From assembly GCA_002929055.1 (NCBI GenBank), contig PERY01000001.1:152855-216854 (forward strand): a stretch of 64,000 nt of DNA, given 5' to 3'. Shown here piece by piece: positions 1 through 9,118 of the stretch (position 1 is its first letter; the number at the start of each line of letters is the position of its first letter). This stretch comes from Methylocystis sp. (GTDB lineage Bacteria > Pseudomonadota > Alphaproteobacteria > Rhizobiales > Beijerinckiaceae). Under the pieces are notes generated by a model. That model was given only the letters and a program-made list of their open reading frames with translations. It was not told the origin of the DNA and did no database searches. Position numbers and translations under genes: made by a program.

Positions 1-40
1 CGAAAAGCGTGTTGGCGTCGAGAAGGTAGCGGGGAGTCAT
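1..40 (-). CDS. VapC-type PIN-domain toxin, N-terminal fragment
   Basis: Only the first 13 codons lie inside the window; they read MTPRYLLDANTLF. The hydrophobic strand followed by LLDAN is the usual opening of a PIN-domain ribonuclease, with the Asp being the first metal-binding acidic residue. The ATG overlaps the stop codon of the upstream antitoxin gene (ATGA), the normal arrangement of a vapBC operon. In this family the toxin cleaves RNA and is held inactive by its partner. The assignment rests on 13 residues plus context, so another PIN-domain protein is possible. Confidence 0.7.
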   Translation of the reverse strand, partial: MTPRYLLDANTLF

Positions 41-276
41 TCGCCGGCCGTCCAGTTCCGTCTGGGCGGTTTCAATTCGGCGCGCTCCAGGGCGGGCGGC
101 GACGGCGGGAGCCCGAGGCCGGCGACGAGGCCCGCCATGTCGAGGCGCGCGGGGGCGACGATCAGGCTCTCGCCGTCGCGCGTCACGATCACTTCGGTTC
201 CTTCCGCGAAGGCGATGTCGCGCGGCAGGCGGACGGCCAGACTATTCCCGGATCTGAAAACCTTTGTCGTCGCCAT
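37..276 (-). CDS. AbrB/VapB-type antitoxin
   Basis: A 79-residue protein starting MATTKVFRSGNSLAVRLP, the typical SpoVT-AbrB swapped-hairpin DNA-binding domain of VapB antitoxins. The C-terminal half (GLVAGLGLPPSPPALERAELKP) is Pro-rich and probably unstructured, as expected for the segment that wraps around the toxin. It overlaps the following PIN-domain gene by four bases. By family knowledge it binds its own promoter, alone or with the toxin, and neutralises the toxin. The length fits the family. The exact subfamily (VapB or MazE-like) cannot be fixed because the toxin is cut off at the window edge. Confidence 0.85.
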   Translation of the reverse strand: MATTKVFRSGNSLAVRLPRDIAFAEGTEVIVTRDGESLIVAPARLDMAGLVAGLGLPPSPPALERAELKPPRRNWTAGE

Positions 277-320
277 TCCGCGAGCCTCCCATCCGCCGGC
301 CCGCTTGTCAACACCTGTAC

Positions 321-1796
321 TTACTGGACGATCCCGCCCAGCGCCGAGGCCGCTTTCAGAAAGCGGGAGGGATCGACGGCCTCGCCGTCGATGCGCACTT
401 CATAATGGAGATGCGGGCCGGTCGATCGTCCGGTGGAGCCCACCCGCCCCACTACGGCGCCCGGGCCAACCTGTTGGCCCGGCGCGACATTGATCGCAGA
501 AAGATGGCCGTAGCGGGTCGACATGCCGCCGCCGTGGTCGATCTCCACGAGATTGCCATAGCCGCCCTGCGGGCCGGCGACGCTGACGACGCCGGCCGCG
601 GTCGCCCGCACCGGCGCGCCGTAGTCCTCACGCAGATCGACGCCGCTGTGGAGGGCCGGCCGCCCGAAGAAGGGGTCGGTGCGATAGCCGAAGGTCGAGG
701 TCATCTGCAGATCGCCCGAGAGCGGCTTGCGCAACGGCGTCTGGGGCAGCGCCCGGCGCAGGCCATCGAGCGTCGCGACCGCCGTCTGCGCGACGGCGAG
801 GTCGCGCTCGAAGAGCCCGTCCGTCCCTTTCGTGGGCGCGGCGAGGAAGGGACCGCCGACGGCGGCGGCGACCTCCTTGCGTTTGACGGTTCTAGCCAGG
901 TAACGGTCCACGGAGAGCCCGGCGATGTCGAAGGCGCGCCGCAGCCGTGTCGCCGCCTCCATGGCCGGCTGCACGATGCCGGAGAGGCGCCGGGCCTGAT
1001 CGCGCTCGATGCGGTCGAGAGAGAGCGCGAGGGTTTCGAGCCGCGTCGGCATCGGCGCGTCGGGATCGGCGGCGTGGGCGAGCGAGGCGGCTGGAGCGGC
1101 GCCCGGCATGAAGGATGTGTCGATCGGCACGAGCTCGCCGCGCTTGGGCGCAACATTCGGCGGCGCGAGCGGAAGCGGCTTCGACTCGCCGCCGAGCCGC
1201 AAATCCAGCCCCTCGGGCTGCGGCTTTCCGCCAGCGGCGAGCGGCGCCGGCTCAAGCGCGCCCTTGGCGGCGTTCTGCACGGCGCCTGCTCCGGCGCTTG
1301 GCGCCTTGGCCAGCGGCAGGCCGGCTCTCGCCGCGCTCATTGCGGGGGAGTCCTGCCGCGACGCCGGCGAAACCATTGTGACGCCCGCGTCCCGGGAAAT
1401 GGTGCGCTCGACGAGCTGCGCGACGACCGCCGCGCGCGTTTCGAGCTGCGCCTGGCGCAATACGAGAGTCTGGACCTTCCCCTCGACGCCGTCCTGATCG
1501 ATGAACTGGCGGCTCGCGAGCTGATCGAGGCGCAGCCGAAGGGCCGCGATCCGGTCCTCATAGGCGTATTGCATCTGCGTCTCGCGATCGAGAAGGCCGG
1601 CGAGCAGTTCGTCGCGGAACATCAGATAGCCGGCCGCGCCGATCGTCGCCGCCGCGACAAGGCCGAGCAGCGAAGCGCCGGCGACGAGACCGCCGGGCGA
1701 AATATTGAATTTGCGGCTTTTGTGGCCGCGCGACACCTGGACGACATAATCGCCGGACGCGTCGACATAACGGAAGGACTGGTCACGATTGCGCAT
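321..1796 (-). CDS. M23 family peptidoglycan metallopeptidase
   Basis: A 491-residue envelope protein. After about 35 cytoplasmic residues there is one membrane segment (LVAGASLLGLVAAATIGAAGYLM), then a long region rich in Arg, Gln and Glu that looks like a coiled coil, an Ala/Pro-rich linker, and a C-terminal LytM/M23 domain. The zinc and catalytic motifs are visible: HSGVDL (first His and Asp ligands) and HLHYE (HxH ligand pair) after GSTGRSTGP. Such proteins cleave peptidoglycan cross-bridges or, when degenerate, activate amidases; with all motifs intact an active endopeptidase is likely. The gene stands alone, divergent from the small membrane-protein gene next to it. Confidence 0.9.
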   Translation of the reverse strand: MRNRDQSFRYVDASGDYVVQVSRGHKSRKFNISPGGLVAGASLLGLVAAATIGAAGYLMFRDELLAGLLDRETQMQYAYEDRIAALRLRLDQLASRQFIDQDGVEGKVQTLVLRQAQLETRAAVVAQLVERTISRDAGVTMVSPASRQDSPAMSAARAGLPLAKAPSAGAGAVQNAAKGALEPAPLAAGGKPQPEGLDLRLGGESKPLPLAPPNVAPKRGELVPIDTSFMPGAAPAASLAHAADPDAPMPTRLETLALSLDRIERDQARRLSGIVQPAMEAATRLRRAFDIAGLSVDRYLARTVKRKEVAAAVGGPFLAAPTKGTDGLFERDLAVAQTAVATLDGLRRALPQTPLRKPLSGDLQMTSTFGYRTDPFFGRPALHSGVDLREDYGAPVRATAAGVVSVAGPQGGYGNLVEIDHGGGMSTRYGHLSAINVAPGQQVGPGAVVGRVGSTGRSTGPHLHYEVRIDGEAVDPSRFLKAASALGGIVQ

Positions 1797-1976
1797 TTGA
1801 GATCCCGGCGGGACGGTCCGTCCCGGTGAACCCGGCCGGAAACCCTTTCTTGCGAGGGAGGCTTCCCGGCCCTGGAGAGCAATCAGAACCCATTAAGGTT
1901 AATGCTTCCCCAAAGGCGCCTCTCCGGTGGGCGAACCGTGGACAGAGGCGGCGCGGGCGCCCTATGCTTCAACCGA

Positions 1977-2294
1977 ATGCTTCGCCTTCTCACCCGCTTC
2001 CTGGGACTGATTCTGCTCGCGGGAGGGTTTATCGCCCTCATCGTGGACGGCACGCGTTCGATCGCCGGGGGGCGGCTTCTGGTCACGACGATGCGAAAGG
2101 GGCTTTCCGATGCGCTGCCAGTGCTTTACGGATCGCTTCAGTCTGCGGTCGAGGCGCGCTCGGCGCTTCTTTGGGATCCTGTGCTGCTCACGCTGATGAT
2201 CGTCCCCGTCAGCGTCGCCTTCGGCGGGCTCGGCGCGCTGCTCATTATCTTCAGCCACAAACAGGAAGCGGCGAATCGCTATTGGCGCCGCTGA
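1977..2294 (+). CDS. Small two-TM inner-membrane protein, conserved type, function unknown
   Basis: The ORF opens at 1902, but the internal ATG at 1977 gives a sensible 105-residue protein starting directly with a membrane segment (MLRLLTRFLGLILLAGGFIALIVDGTRSIAG). A second segment follows near the end (LLTLMIVPVSVAFGGLGALLIIF), then a short basic tail (SHKQEAANRYWRR). The middle is an amphipathic soluble stretch. I recall similar small proteins in Rhizobiales, sometimes labelled PetM-like by automated pipelines, but I see no evidence for a cytochrome complex role. It sits 21 bases upstream of msrA and may be co-transcribed with it. Confidence 0.6.
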   Translation: MLRLLTRFLGLILLAGGFIALIVDGTRSIAGGRLLVTTMRKGLSDALPVLYGSLQSAVEARSALLWDPVLLTLMIVPVSVAFGGLGALLIIFSHKQEAANRYWRR

Positions 2295-2315
2295 GCGACG
2301 CCTTATCTTTGTCCC

Positions 2316-2960
2316 ATGTCCATCTTCGATCAAATCGCGGGCCGTCTCGGCCCCATCCCGGATCGCGAGACGCCCGTTCCCCACGGCGCGCGCCATTTCG
2401 TCAACGGCCATCCCCTCGATCCGCCCTTTCCGCTGGGGACCGAACAGGCGCTGTTCGGCATGGGGTGCTTCTGGGGCGCGGAGCGCAAATTCTGGCAGGC
2501 GGGCGAGGGCGTCTACACGACGGCGGTCGGCTATGCCGGCGGGACGACCAGAAACGCGACCTATGAGGATGTGTGCAGTGGCCGCACCAGCCACGCCGAG
2601 GTCGTCCTGGTTGTCTATCATCCGGCCGTGACGTCCTTCGAAACGCTGCTCAAGCTCTTTTGGGAGAGTCACGACCCGACGCAGGGCATGCGGCAGGGCA
2701 ATGATGTCGGGACGCAATATCGCTCGGCGATCTATGTCCCCACGCCGGAGCAACTTGCGGCCGCCGAGGCGTCGCGCGCAGCGTACCAACGCGTATTGAC
2801 TGAGGCGCGCCTCGGGGCGATCACGACAGAAATCAAACTGGCCCCTCCCTTCTTTTATGCGGAAGCGTATCACCAGCAATATCTGGCCAAAAATCCGGGC
2901 GGCTATTGCGGCCTCTCTGGCACGGGCGTCTCCTGCCCGGTGGGGACGGGCGCGGCGTGA
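2316..2960 (+). CDS. msrA: Peptide-methionine (S)-S-oxide reductase MsrA
   Basis: A 214-residue protein with the MsrA signature [13 protein letters not shown]; the catalytic Cys is residue 51. [10 protein letters not shown] and GRTSHAEVV follow, as in the family. The C-terminus holds two more Cys ([16 protein letters not shown]) suited to act as resolving cysteines recycled by thioredoxin. It repairs oxidised methionine in proteins. The N-terminal extension of about 45 residues before the catalytic domain is common in alphaproteobacterial MsrA. No signal peptide is seen, so it is cytoplasmic. Confidence 0.96.
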   Translation: MSIFDQIAGRLGPIPDRETPVPHGARHFVNGHPLDPPFPLGTEQALFGMGCFWGAERKFWQAGEGVYTTAVGYAGGTTRNATYEDVCSGRTSHAEVVLVVYHPAVTSFETLLKLFWESHDPTQGMRQGNDVGTQYRSAIYVPTPEQLAAAEASRAAYQRVLTEARLGAITTEIKLAPPFFYAEAYHQQYLAKNPGGYCGLSGTGVSCPVGTGAA

Positions 2961-3059
2961 TCGCAGGGCGATACGCGACAAGATCTCGAGGAAAGATTCG
3001 CGCTGGCTAATTCGACGTGAAGGGTGTGCGCGCCAGTGCTTTTTCCACTATGCAAAGTC

Positions 3060-3374
3060 ATGGACGATCCGAATAAGCAGCCGAGCCGCATCTTTTCAGC
3101 ATTGCTGGCGGTGATCGCTTTCATCTTCGCGGCGCGCGGACTCGCGACGTTCATCACGGGAGCCTATGAAGGCTCGCTGAGGCTGGGCGGGCCCTACCGG
3201 CTCGAGGGGATGGCGGCCCACATCAAGGGGCTCTCGGACTTGTTCTCGGCAGGCGTCTTTGGCGCAATATTGGCGGCCTACCTCGAAAAGGCGTCGAATC
3301 GCCTTTGTATCGGCGTTGGCGTGGCGAGTTTGGTCGGCGCGGGCGTTTGCTCTCTGGCGGGCTTCTTTTTCTGA
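3060..3374 (+). CDS. Small membrane protein, unknown function
   Basis: The tracked ORF starts at 3024, but MDDPNKQPSRIF at 3060 is the more natural start, giving 104 residues. Hydrophobic segments are ALLAVIAFIFAARGLATFIT near the N-terminus, LFSAGVFGAILAAYL in the middle and LCIGVGVASLVGAGVCSLAGFFF at the end, so three membrane spans are likely. No catalytic motif is visible and I do not recognise a family. It lies between msrA (same strand) and the convergent mepA gene. The coding call rests on the coherent membrane-protein composition and lack of a competing ORF. Confidence 0.55.
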   Translation: MDDPNKQPSRIFSALLAVIAFIFAARGLATFITGAYEGSLRLGGPYRLEGMAAHIKGLSDLFSAGVFGAILAAYLEKASNRLCIGVGVASLVGAGVCSLAGFFF

Positions 3375-3445
3375 ATTCGCGCTTCCCGACTTCGCTCGGG
3401 AAATCGACAGGGGACGCCTGCCGCAAAACAGCCCGCCTTCGAAAC

Positions 3446-4369
3446 TCATTTCGCCCGCAGCACTTCCTTGCAGGCCCCGGGCAGCGCCGCCATCGACATG
3501 GGCGGCCAGACCTTGTTCGACTTCCTGGGGTGGAGCGCCTCGTCGGTGAACCACCAGGCGAGAGACTGGTCGCAGCCGTCGCCCGCGGGCGTCGGATCCT
3601 GATCCTTGCAGCTCGAGCCGTCCGGGCAGAAGAGCCGAATGTGGAAGTGGTAATTGTGCCCCCACATCGGACGCACCTTGCGCATCCAGGGCTGGCCCTC
3701 GGCGGCCCTGCACATGGCCCGCTTGATCGCGGCGTTGACGAAGATGCGCTGCACCTTGGGATCCTGCGCCGCCGTGCGGATGACCGCGAGATGCCCCTCG
3801 CTCCAGACGTCCGCCTTAACGTCGAGAAGGTCTTCGCGCACGACGTCCGTCGCCGACATCTCCTCGCGCTCGGCGCGGGTCAGTTCACGACCCGGCATGG
3901 GCGTTAACCAGATATCCGCGTCGAGTCCGATCTGGTGCGAGGCGTGGCCGGTCAGCATGGGGCCGCCGCGCGGCTGCGACATGTCGCCGACGAGAAGCCC
4001 CGGCCATCCCGCTGCGGAGGCGGCCCTGCCAGAGAAGCTCTCCAGAAACCTCACCAGCGCCGGATGGCCCCAGTTGCGGTTGCGCGAGAGCCGCATGACC
4101 TGCCAGTGCGGCCCGTTGACCGGAAGCTGCTCGCCGCCGGCGAGACAGCCGCGCGAATAGAAGCCGATCGGATCGGGGTCGAGCGGCGCGCCCTCGCGCG
4201 CGCGGCCGAAAAGCTCCTTGGCCGGCGTTCCGGGATCGGACGGATTGGCCAGCGGCGGCAAAGGCTTGGGGTCGAGCGTGCCCTTGTCCTGGGCGCCCGA
4301 TTCGCCCGCGACGGCGAGTGCGAACAGGGCTGCGGCGAGCAGGGCTGCGGCTAGTCTCGATGCGCGCAT
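3446..4369 (-). CDS. mepA: Penicillin-insensitive murein endopeptidase MepA
   Basis: The long ORF extends to 5083, but translation from MRASRLAAALLAAALFALAVAGESGAQD at 4369 gives a 307-residue protein with a clean signal peptide. The upstream part is antisense to the transpeptidase gene. Zinc-binding motifs of MepA are present: GHASHQIGLDADIW (His and Asp ligands) and GHNYHFHIRL. Several Cys pairs fit periplasmic disulfides. The enzyme cuts D-alanyl-meso-diaminopimelyl cross-links in peptidoglycan. It is divergent from an L,D-transpeptidase gene, so the two cell-wall genes share a 147-base promoter region. Confidence 0.94.
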   Translation of the reverse strand: MRASRLAAALLAAALFALAVAGESGAQDKGTLDPKPLPPLANPSDPGTPAKELFGRAREGAPLDPDPIGFYSRGCLAGGEQLPVNGPHWQVMRLSRNRNWGHPALVRFLESFSGRAASAAGWPGLLVGDMSQPRGGPMLTGHASHQIGLDADIWLTPMPGRELTRAEREEMSATDVVREDLLDVKADVWSEGHLAVIRTAAQDPKVQRIFVNAAIKRAMCRAAEGQPWMRKVRPMWGHNYHFHIRLFCPDGSSCKDQDPTPAGDGCDQSLAWWFTDEALHPRKSNKVWPPMSMAALPGACKEVLRAK

Positions 4370-4516
4370 TCTCGGGTCACCATCGTGTTCGTTGCGGGCG
4401 AGGGCCCCGGTCCTTTCATAATCCTTGCCGGTCAACCTTACCGAATCATTTACGTTGCCGCGCAGATGCAGTTGCGCCACTATCTTCGCAGTAAGCGTCC
4501 TGTCGGAGTTCGGATC

Positions 4517-5101
4517 ATGCTGCGTTTCAAACTTGTCTTTTTGGTGCTGGCGTCCCTCTTCGCTTCCTTCGGGCTCGCTAACGCCACCGCAAATATTCAT
4601 ATCGATCTGTCGACCCAGACCATGCATGTCGATTCCAATTCGGGCAGCTACAGCTGGCCGGTGTCGACCGCCCGCGCCGGCTATTCGACGCCGCGCGGCT
4701 CCTACGCCCCGACCGGCATGGAGCGCATGCATTATTCGCGCAAATACCACATGTCGCCGATGCCCTACTCCATCTTCTTCCGCGGCGGCTATGCGATCCA
4801 CGGCACCTACGCCACCGGCGCGCTGGGCAGCCCGGCCTCGCATGGCTGCGTGCGCCTCGCGCCGGGCAACGCCAAGCGCCTCTACGACATCGTGCAGGCC
4901 GAAGGCGGCAGCATCTCGATCACCGGCGCGTCCCCTGCCCGCGGCGCCCGCTACGCGAAGGCGCATCACCGCAACCCGGCCCATTACGCCAGCCTGCGTC
5001 ACAGCCACCGCTCCAGCGCAATGGCCTACGCCCCTGTCCGTCATTCGCATCGCGTCGGAACGGTCCGCAGCTGGCAGTATCACCCCTTCGCCGATTTCTG
5101 A
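4517..5101 (+). CDS. YkuD-family L,D-transpeptidase with His/Arg-rich tail
   Basis: Start chosen at ATG 4517, which places a signal peptide (MLRFKLVFLVLASLFASFGLANA) at the N-terminus of a 194-residue protein; the tracked upstream start would bury it. The catalytic motif is AIHGTY...SPASHGCVRLAP with the nucleophile Cys111. The domain is short (residues 26-140) and lacks a separate peptidoglycan-binding module. The last 55 residues are unusually rich in His, Arg, Tyr and Ser, with RHSHR occurring twice. The family forms 3-3 peptidoglycan cross-links or attaches proteins to the wall. Divergent from mepA. Confidence 0.9.
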   Translation: MLRFKLVFLVLASLFASFGLANATANIHIDLSTQTMHVDSNSGSYSWPVSTARAGYSTPRGSYAPTGMERMHYSRKYHMSPMPYSIFFRGGYAIHGTYATGALGSPASHGCVRLAPGNAKRLYDIVQAEGGSISITGASPARGARYAKAHHRNPAHYASLRHSHRSSAMAYAPVRHSHRVGTVRSWQYHPFADF

Positions 5102-5310
5102 TCGCGCGAAGGCCCTGCGAAAGACGCGTCATGCATTTAAAACAAGAGCTTGACGCGCCCCCGGGGGCCTAGGGACAGTGACCTCGCCCGGCGATTAACG
5201 TAAGCGGCTGTTAACGGCTCTCCGCCACAATGCTTACCAAGCGGAGCCATTGTGGGGCCGCTCACGTCAGGGGCCCGCCGTCAGTCGCGCGGGACCGTCT
5301 CAGGGCCGGC

Positions 5311-6816
5311 ATGGGCGACATCATCGAAACGGTTATCATCGGCGCGGGTCCGGCGGGCCTCACGGCGGGCTACACCCTCGCCAAGCACGAACGCGAGGTT
5401 CTGGTGCTCGAGCAGGATCCCGCCTATGTCGGCGGCATCTCGCGCACGGCCAACTACAAGGGCTTCCTCTTCGACATCGGCGGTCACCGCTTCTTCTCGA
5501 AGTCCAAGGAGATCGTCGATCTGTGGAACGAGATCCTGCCGGACGACTTTCTGGAGCGGCCGCGCCTGTCGCGCATCTATTACCGCGGCAAGTTCTACGC
5601 TTATCCGCTGAAAGCCTTCGAGGCGCTGAAAAACCTCGGCGTGTTCGAGAGCGCCCTGTGCATGGCCTCTTTCGCCTACGCCAAGGCTTTCCCGGTCAAG
5701 GATGCGCGCACCTTCCATGAATGGGTGCGCAACCAGTTCGGCGAACGGCTCTTCGGCATCTTCTTCAAGACCTACACTGAAAAAGTGTGGGGCATGGGCT
5801 GCGACGAAATCTCGGCCGACTGGGCCGCGCAGCGCATCAAGGGCCTGTCTCTGGGCGCGGCCATCATCGACGGTCTGCGCCGCTCGCTCGGCCTGCGCAA
5901 GGGCGACGCCGGCGCCAATGGCGCCAAGACGCTGATCGAATCCTTCCGCTATCCGCGCCGCGGTCCCGGCATGATGTGGGAAGCCTGCGCGCGCAAGATG
6001 CAGGAGATGGGCGGCCGTCTCCTTATGGGCCGCAGCGTCGACGGCCTGCATTACGACGACACGACGAAGCTCTGGACCGTGCGCGCGACGAATGCGCAGG
6101 GCGAAAGCGAGACGTTCCGCGCGCGCAACGTCATGTCCTCAGCGCCGATGCGCGACCTTGTCGACGCCATCGAGCCGCGGCCGCTCAGCCTCTTCAACGC
6201 CCGCGACCTCAAATATCGCGACTTCCTCACCGTGGTGCTCATCGGCCGTCCGCAGGACGAGCTTCCCGACAATTGGGTCTACATCCACGATCCATCGGTG
6301 AAGGTCGGCCGCGTGCAGAACTTCAAGAGCTGGTCGCCGGAGATGATCGCCGACGGCGTCTCCACCTGCCTCGGCCTCGAATATTTCTGCTTCGAGGGCG
6401 ACGGCCTGTGGTCGGCGCCGGACGGGGAACTGATCGAACTCGCCAAGCGCGAGATCGGGCAGATCGGATTGATGAACCCGGATGACGTCTTCGACGCCAC
6501 GGTCGTGCGCCAGGCCAAGGCCTATCCGGTCTATGACGAGGCCTATGCGCAGAATGTCGAGACCATCCGCCGCGAGATCGCGGCGCGTTTCCCGACGCTC
6601 CACTGCATCGGCCGCAACGGCATGCACAAATACAACAACCAGGACCATGCGATGATGACGGGCATGCTCAGCGCGCTCAACATCATTCGCGGCGAAGAAG
6701 TCTTCGACGTCTGGCAGGTGAATGAGGACGCCGAATATTCGGAGGCCGGAGTCGAGGGCGCCGTCGAGGCGCTGACCAGCGAGCGGCTCGTCCCGCGCAA
6801 GGTCGCCGCGGCATGA
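5311..6816 (+). CDS. UDP-galactopyranose-mutase-like FAD-dependent oxidoreductase
   Basis: A 501-residue protein from ATG 5311; the ORF opens earlier, but the dinucleotide fold starts right after this Met (VIIGAGPAGLTAGYTLAK, GxGxxG). GGHRFFSKSKEIVDLWNEIL and the later YPVYDEAY and GRNGMHKYNNQDHAM stretches resemble the FAD-binding NAD(P)-like subfamily that includes UDP-galactopyranose mutase (GLF) and protoporphyrinogen-oxidase-like enzymes. These genes commonly sit in glycan operons. It is first in a five-gene operon with four-base overlaps to a GtrA gene and onward, so a role in making or modifying a sugar donor is likely. True mutase activity is not shown: the length exceeds classical Glf (about 370-390 residues). 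Confidence 0.85.
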   Translation: MGDIIETVIIGAGPAGLTAGYTLAKHEREVLVLEQDPAYVGGISRTANYKGFLFDIGGHRFFSKSKEIVDLWNEILPDDFLERPRLSRIYYRGKFYAYPLKAFEALKNLGVFESALCMASFAYAKAFPVKDARTFHEWVRNQFGERLFGIFFKTYTEKVWGMGCDEISADWAAQRIKGLSLGAAIIDGLRRSLGLRKGDAGANGAKTLIESFRYPRRGPGMMWEACARKMQEMGGRLLMGRSVDGLHYDDTTKLWTVRATNAQGESETFRARNVMSSAPMRDLVDAIEPRPLSLFNARDLKYRDFLTVVLIGRPQDELPDNWVYIHDPSVKVGRVQNFKSWSPEMIADGVSTCLGLEYFCFEGDGLWSAPDGELIELAKREIGQIGLMNPDDVFDATVVRQAKAYPVYDEAYAQNVETIRREIAARFPTLHCIGRNGMHKYNNQDHAMMTGMLSALNIIRGEEVFDVWQVNEDAEYSEAGVEGAVEALTSERLVPRKVAAA

Positions 6817-7262
6817 GCGTCGTCGAGGCGTTTCTCGCACGCGCGCCGCAGCCCGCCGCCAAAGCGCGGCGTCTCCTCGCCGATCTGATGAAATACGGTT
6901 TCGCCAGCGCCGCCGCGCTGGCGCTCGACTTCTCGGTGCTGATGCTCCTCTACAAGGGCCTCGGCTTCAATCATCTCGCCGCCGCCGCCATCGGCTTTCT
7001 TTCCGGCCTCGCGCTCGTCTACGCATTGAGCGTGCGCTTCGTCTTTCGCAACAGGCGCCGGCTCGGCGCGCGCGCCGAGATCGTGGGCTTCCTGCTCACG
7101 GGCGTGGCGGGTCTCGCGATCACCGAGGGGCTGATGCATCTTTTCGTCGATTACGCCGGGATCGACGTGGGCTATGCGAAGATTCCGACCGCGGGCCTCG
7201 TGTTCCTCTTCAATTTCACGGCGCGCCGCGCGCTGCTCTTTTCGGAGAAGAACGGCGGATGA
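6813..7262 (+). CDS. GtrA family membrane protein (first copy)
   Basis: A 149-residue polytopic protein with four predicted membrane spans, for example YGFASAAALALDFSVLMLLY, AAAIGFLSGLALVYALSVRFVF and AGLVFLFNFTARRALLF. The terminal motif (FLFNFTARRALLF) is the hallmark of GtrA, the small protein that, in gtr systems, helps flip polyprenyl-phosphate-linked sugars across the inner membrane. ATGA overlaps join it to the flavoprotein upstream and the large membrane protein downstream. No GtrB-type glycosyltransferase gene is adjacent in this operon, unlike the second GtrA copy near 24 kb. Confidence 0.9.
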   Translation: MSVVEAFLARAPQPAAKARRLLADLMKYGFASAAALALDFSVLMLLYKGLGFNHLAAAAIGFLSGLALVYALSVRFVFRNRRRLGARAEIVGFLLTGVAGLAITEGLMHLFVDYAGIDVGYAKIPTAGLVFLFNFTARRALLFSEKNGG

Positions 7263-9061
7263 GCGACCTCGCCGCGCCGGGCGCCATGATGCGCACGAGG
7301 CCCTTGAGCGCGCGCGGCGCGCTTTTCCTCACGCTCGCCTTCTCGCTCCTGGTCGCGGTTGTTTTATCATTCCCGCGCGCGCTGATCGTGTGGCGCACCG
7401 CGGCCTTTTTCGATTCCGACGACGCGATGCGGGCCGTGCAGTTGCGCGATCTCCTCGCGGGACAGAGCTGGTTCGACCTCACCGCCCATCGCCTCGATCC
7501 GCCGGACGGCACGCCCATGCACTGGTCGCGGGTGGTGGACGCTCCCCTTGCGGTCCTCGACATCTTCTTCTCGAAATTCCTTTCGCCGGAATATGCCGAG
7601 CGCGCGACGCGGCTCGTCTTCCCTTTCGCCTTGCTCGCCGCGCTGCTGGCGATCACGGGCTGGCTGGCGCGCATCATGTCCGGCGCGGGCGCGCGTCTCG
7701 CCGCCATCTGGCTCACCGCGCTCTCAGGCGCCGTCTTCATCCAGTTCGCGCCCGGCCGAATCGATCATCACGCGCCGCAGATCGTCGCGCTCGCGCTCGC
7801 GCTCGGCTTCTTCCTGCAGGGGCTCGATCCGCGCCGCGCCTCGCGCCTTGCTTTCGCCGCCGCGCTGATGGCGCTCTCATTCTCGATCAGCCTCGAGAAC
7901 CTGCCCTTCTTCGCCGTCATGGCGGGCGCGCTGCCGCTTGTCTTCATCCTCGACGGCGCGGCCGCGCGCGCGCAACTGCGCTGGTTTGCGACGGGTGCGC
8001 TGGCGTCCTTCCCGCTTCTCTACGCCGCGACGGTGCCGCAAGCGCTCTCCTTCGGCTCCGCCTGCGACGCCTTTTCCTTCGTGCATCTCGCCGCCATGTG
8101 CGCGGGGGCGCTGTCGCTCATGGCGCTCGCGCTCGCCGCACCGCGCCTCGCGACGATCCGCGCGCGCGCTGTCGGCGTTGCGGGCGCAGGCGCCGCGACG
8201 CTCGCGAGCGTTCTTGTCCTCGCGCCAAAATGCATCGGCGATCCGCTTGGCGGGCTTGACCCCGTGGTGCGCGATCTGTGGCTCTCTCAGGTCGTGGAGG
8301 CGAAGCCGCTGCTCGCGCTCTGGCCCACGGCGCCGAGCATGGTCGTCGCCACCGCCGCGCCGGTGCTCATCGGCCTTCTCGCCGCGATTGGCTTCGCCTG
8401 GCGCAGCGCGGGCGTCGCCCGCCGCCGCTGGCTTCTCATGTCCGCCTCCATCGCCATCGGCTTCGTCGCCGGCATGTGGCAGATCCGCGTGTTCACCTCG
8501 GTCACGCCGCTCGCCATGGTTCCGCTCGCCGCGGGCGTCGTCGCCCTCGTCGCGCGCCTCGAGGTGAGCGACCTCGTCCGCGTCGCCCTCGCGGCGATGA
8601 TTGCGGCGGTCGTTTCGCCGGTCGGCCTCGCCCTCGCGCTGCCCGCCAGGGACGATCCCGACGCCGGCGCCGAGCGCGCATGCCTCGCGCCCGACGTGCT
8701 CGCGCCGCTGGCCGAATTGCCGCCGGCCCGCGTCGCGGCCTCCTTCGATCTCGGCAGCCATATCCTCGCGCATACCCCGCATAGCGTGTTCGGGGCGCCC
8801 TATCATCGCGACAACCACGGCAACCGCGTCGTCGCCGACGCCTTCCGCGCCACGCCCGAACAGGCCGAGGCGATCCTGCGCCGCGCCGGGGCGGGGATCG
8901 TGGTCTGGTGCCCGCGCGGCAAGCCCGTCTCGCCGCTGGTGAAGGGCGCGCCGAACGGGCTCGCGGCCATGCTGGCGCGGGGCGAAGCTCCCGCGTGGCT
9001 GGAGCGCAAGACCCTCCCCGGAACGCCTCTCCTTGTTTTCGCCTTGAGACCCGTGGAATAG
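7259..9061 (+). CDS. Large polytopic membrane protein, probable GT-C-fold glycosyltransferase
   Basis: A 600-residue protein with about 12 hydrophobic spans and a soluble C-terminal domain of some 130 residues. The first periplasmic loop reads FFDSDDAMRAVQLRDLLAG, followed by DPPDGTPMHWSRVVDAP, and a second loop has FAPGRIDHHAPQ. Acidic residues in the first loop and an Asp-His-His element in the second recall GT-C enzymes such as STT3/ArnT, which use polyprenyl-phosphate sugars as donors. It overlaps the GtrA gene by four bases, which supports a role as the periplasmic sugar transferase of a gtr-like system. Function is inferred from topology and context only. Confidence 0.7.
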   Translation: MSDLAAPGAMMRTRPLSARGALFLTLAFSLLVAVVLSFPRALIVWRTAAFFDSDDAMRAVQLRDLLAGQSWFDLTAHRLDPPDGTPMHWSRVVDAPLAVLDIFFSKFLSPEYAERATRLVFPFALLAALLAITGWLARIMSGAGARLAAIWLTALSGAVFIQFAPGRIDHHAPQIVALALALGFFLQGLDPRRASRLAFAAALMALSFSISLENLPFFAVMAGALPLVFILDGAAARAQLRWFATGALASFPLLYAATVPQALSFGSACDAFSFVHLAAMCAGALSLMALALAAPRLATIRARAVGVAGAGAATLASVLVLAPKCIGDPLGGLDPVVRDLWLSQVVEAKPLLALWPTAPSMVVATAAPVLIGLLAAIGFAWRSAGVARRRWLLMSASIAIGFVAGMWQIRVFTSVTPLAMVPLAAGVVALVARLEVSDLVRVALAAMIAAVVSPVGLALALPARDDPDAGAERACLAPDVLAPLAELPPARVAASFDLGSHILAHTPHSVFGAPYHRDNHGNRVVADAFRATPEQAEAILRRAGAGIVVWCPRGKPVSPLVKGAPNGLAAMLARGEAPAWLERKTLPGTPLLVFALRPVE

Positions 9062-9118
9062 AAGCGGCCGACTAGCCGCCGCTGCGGAACCCAAGGGAAA
9101 GAAACCGAATTGCCGACA

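Noticed and set aside
264-1829. Plus-strand ORF of 521 residues
   Set aside because: It is the exact antisense of the M23 peptidase gene, rich in Arg, Gly and His with no domain; a GC-rich shadow frame.
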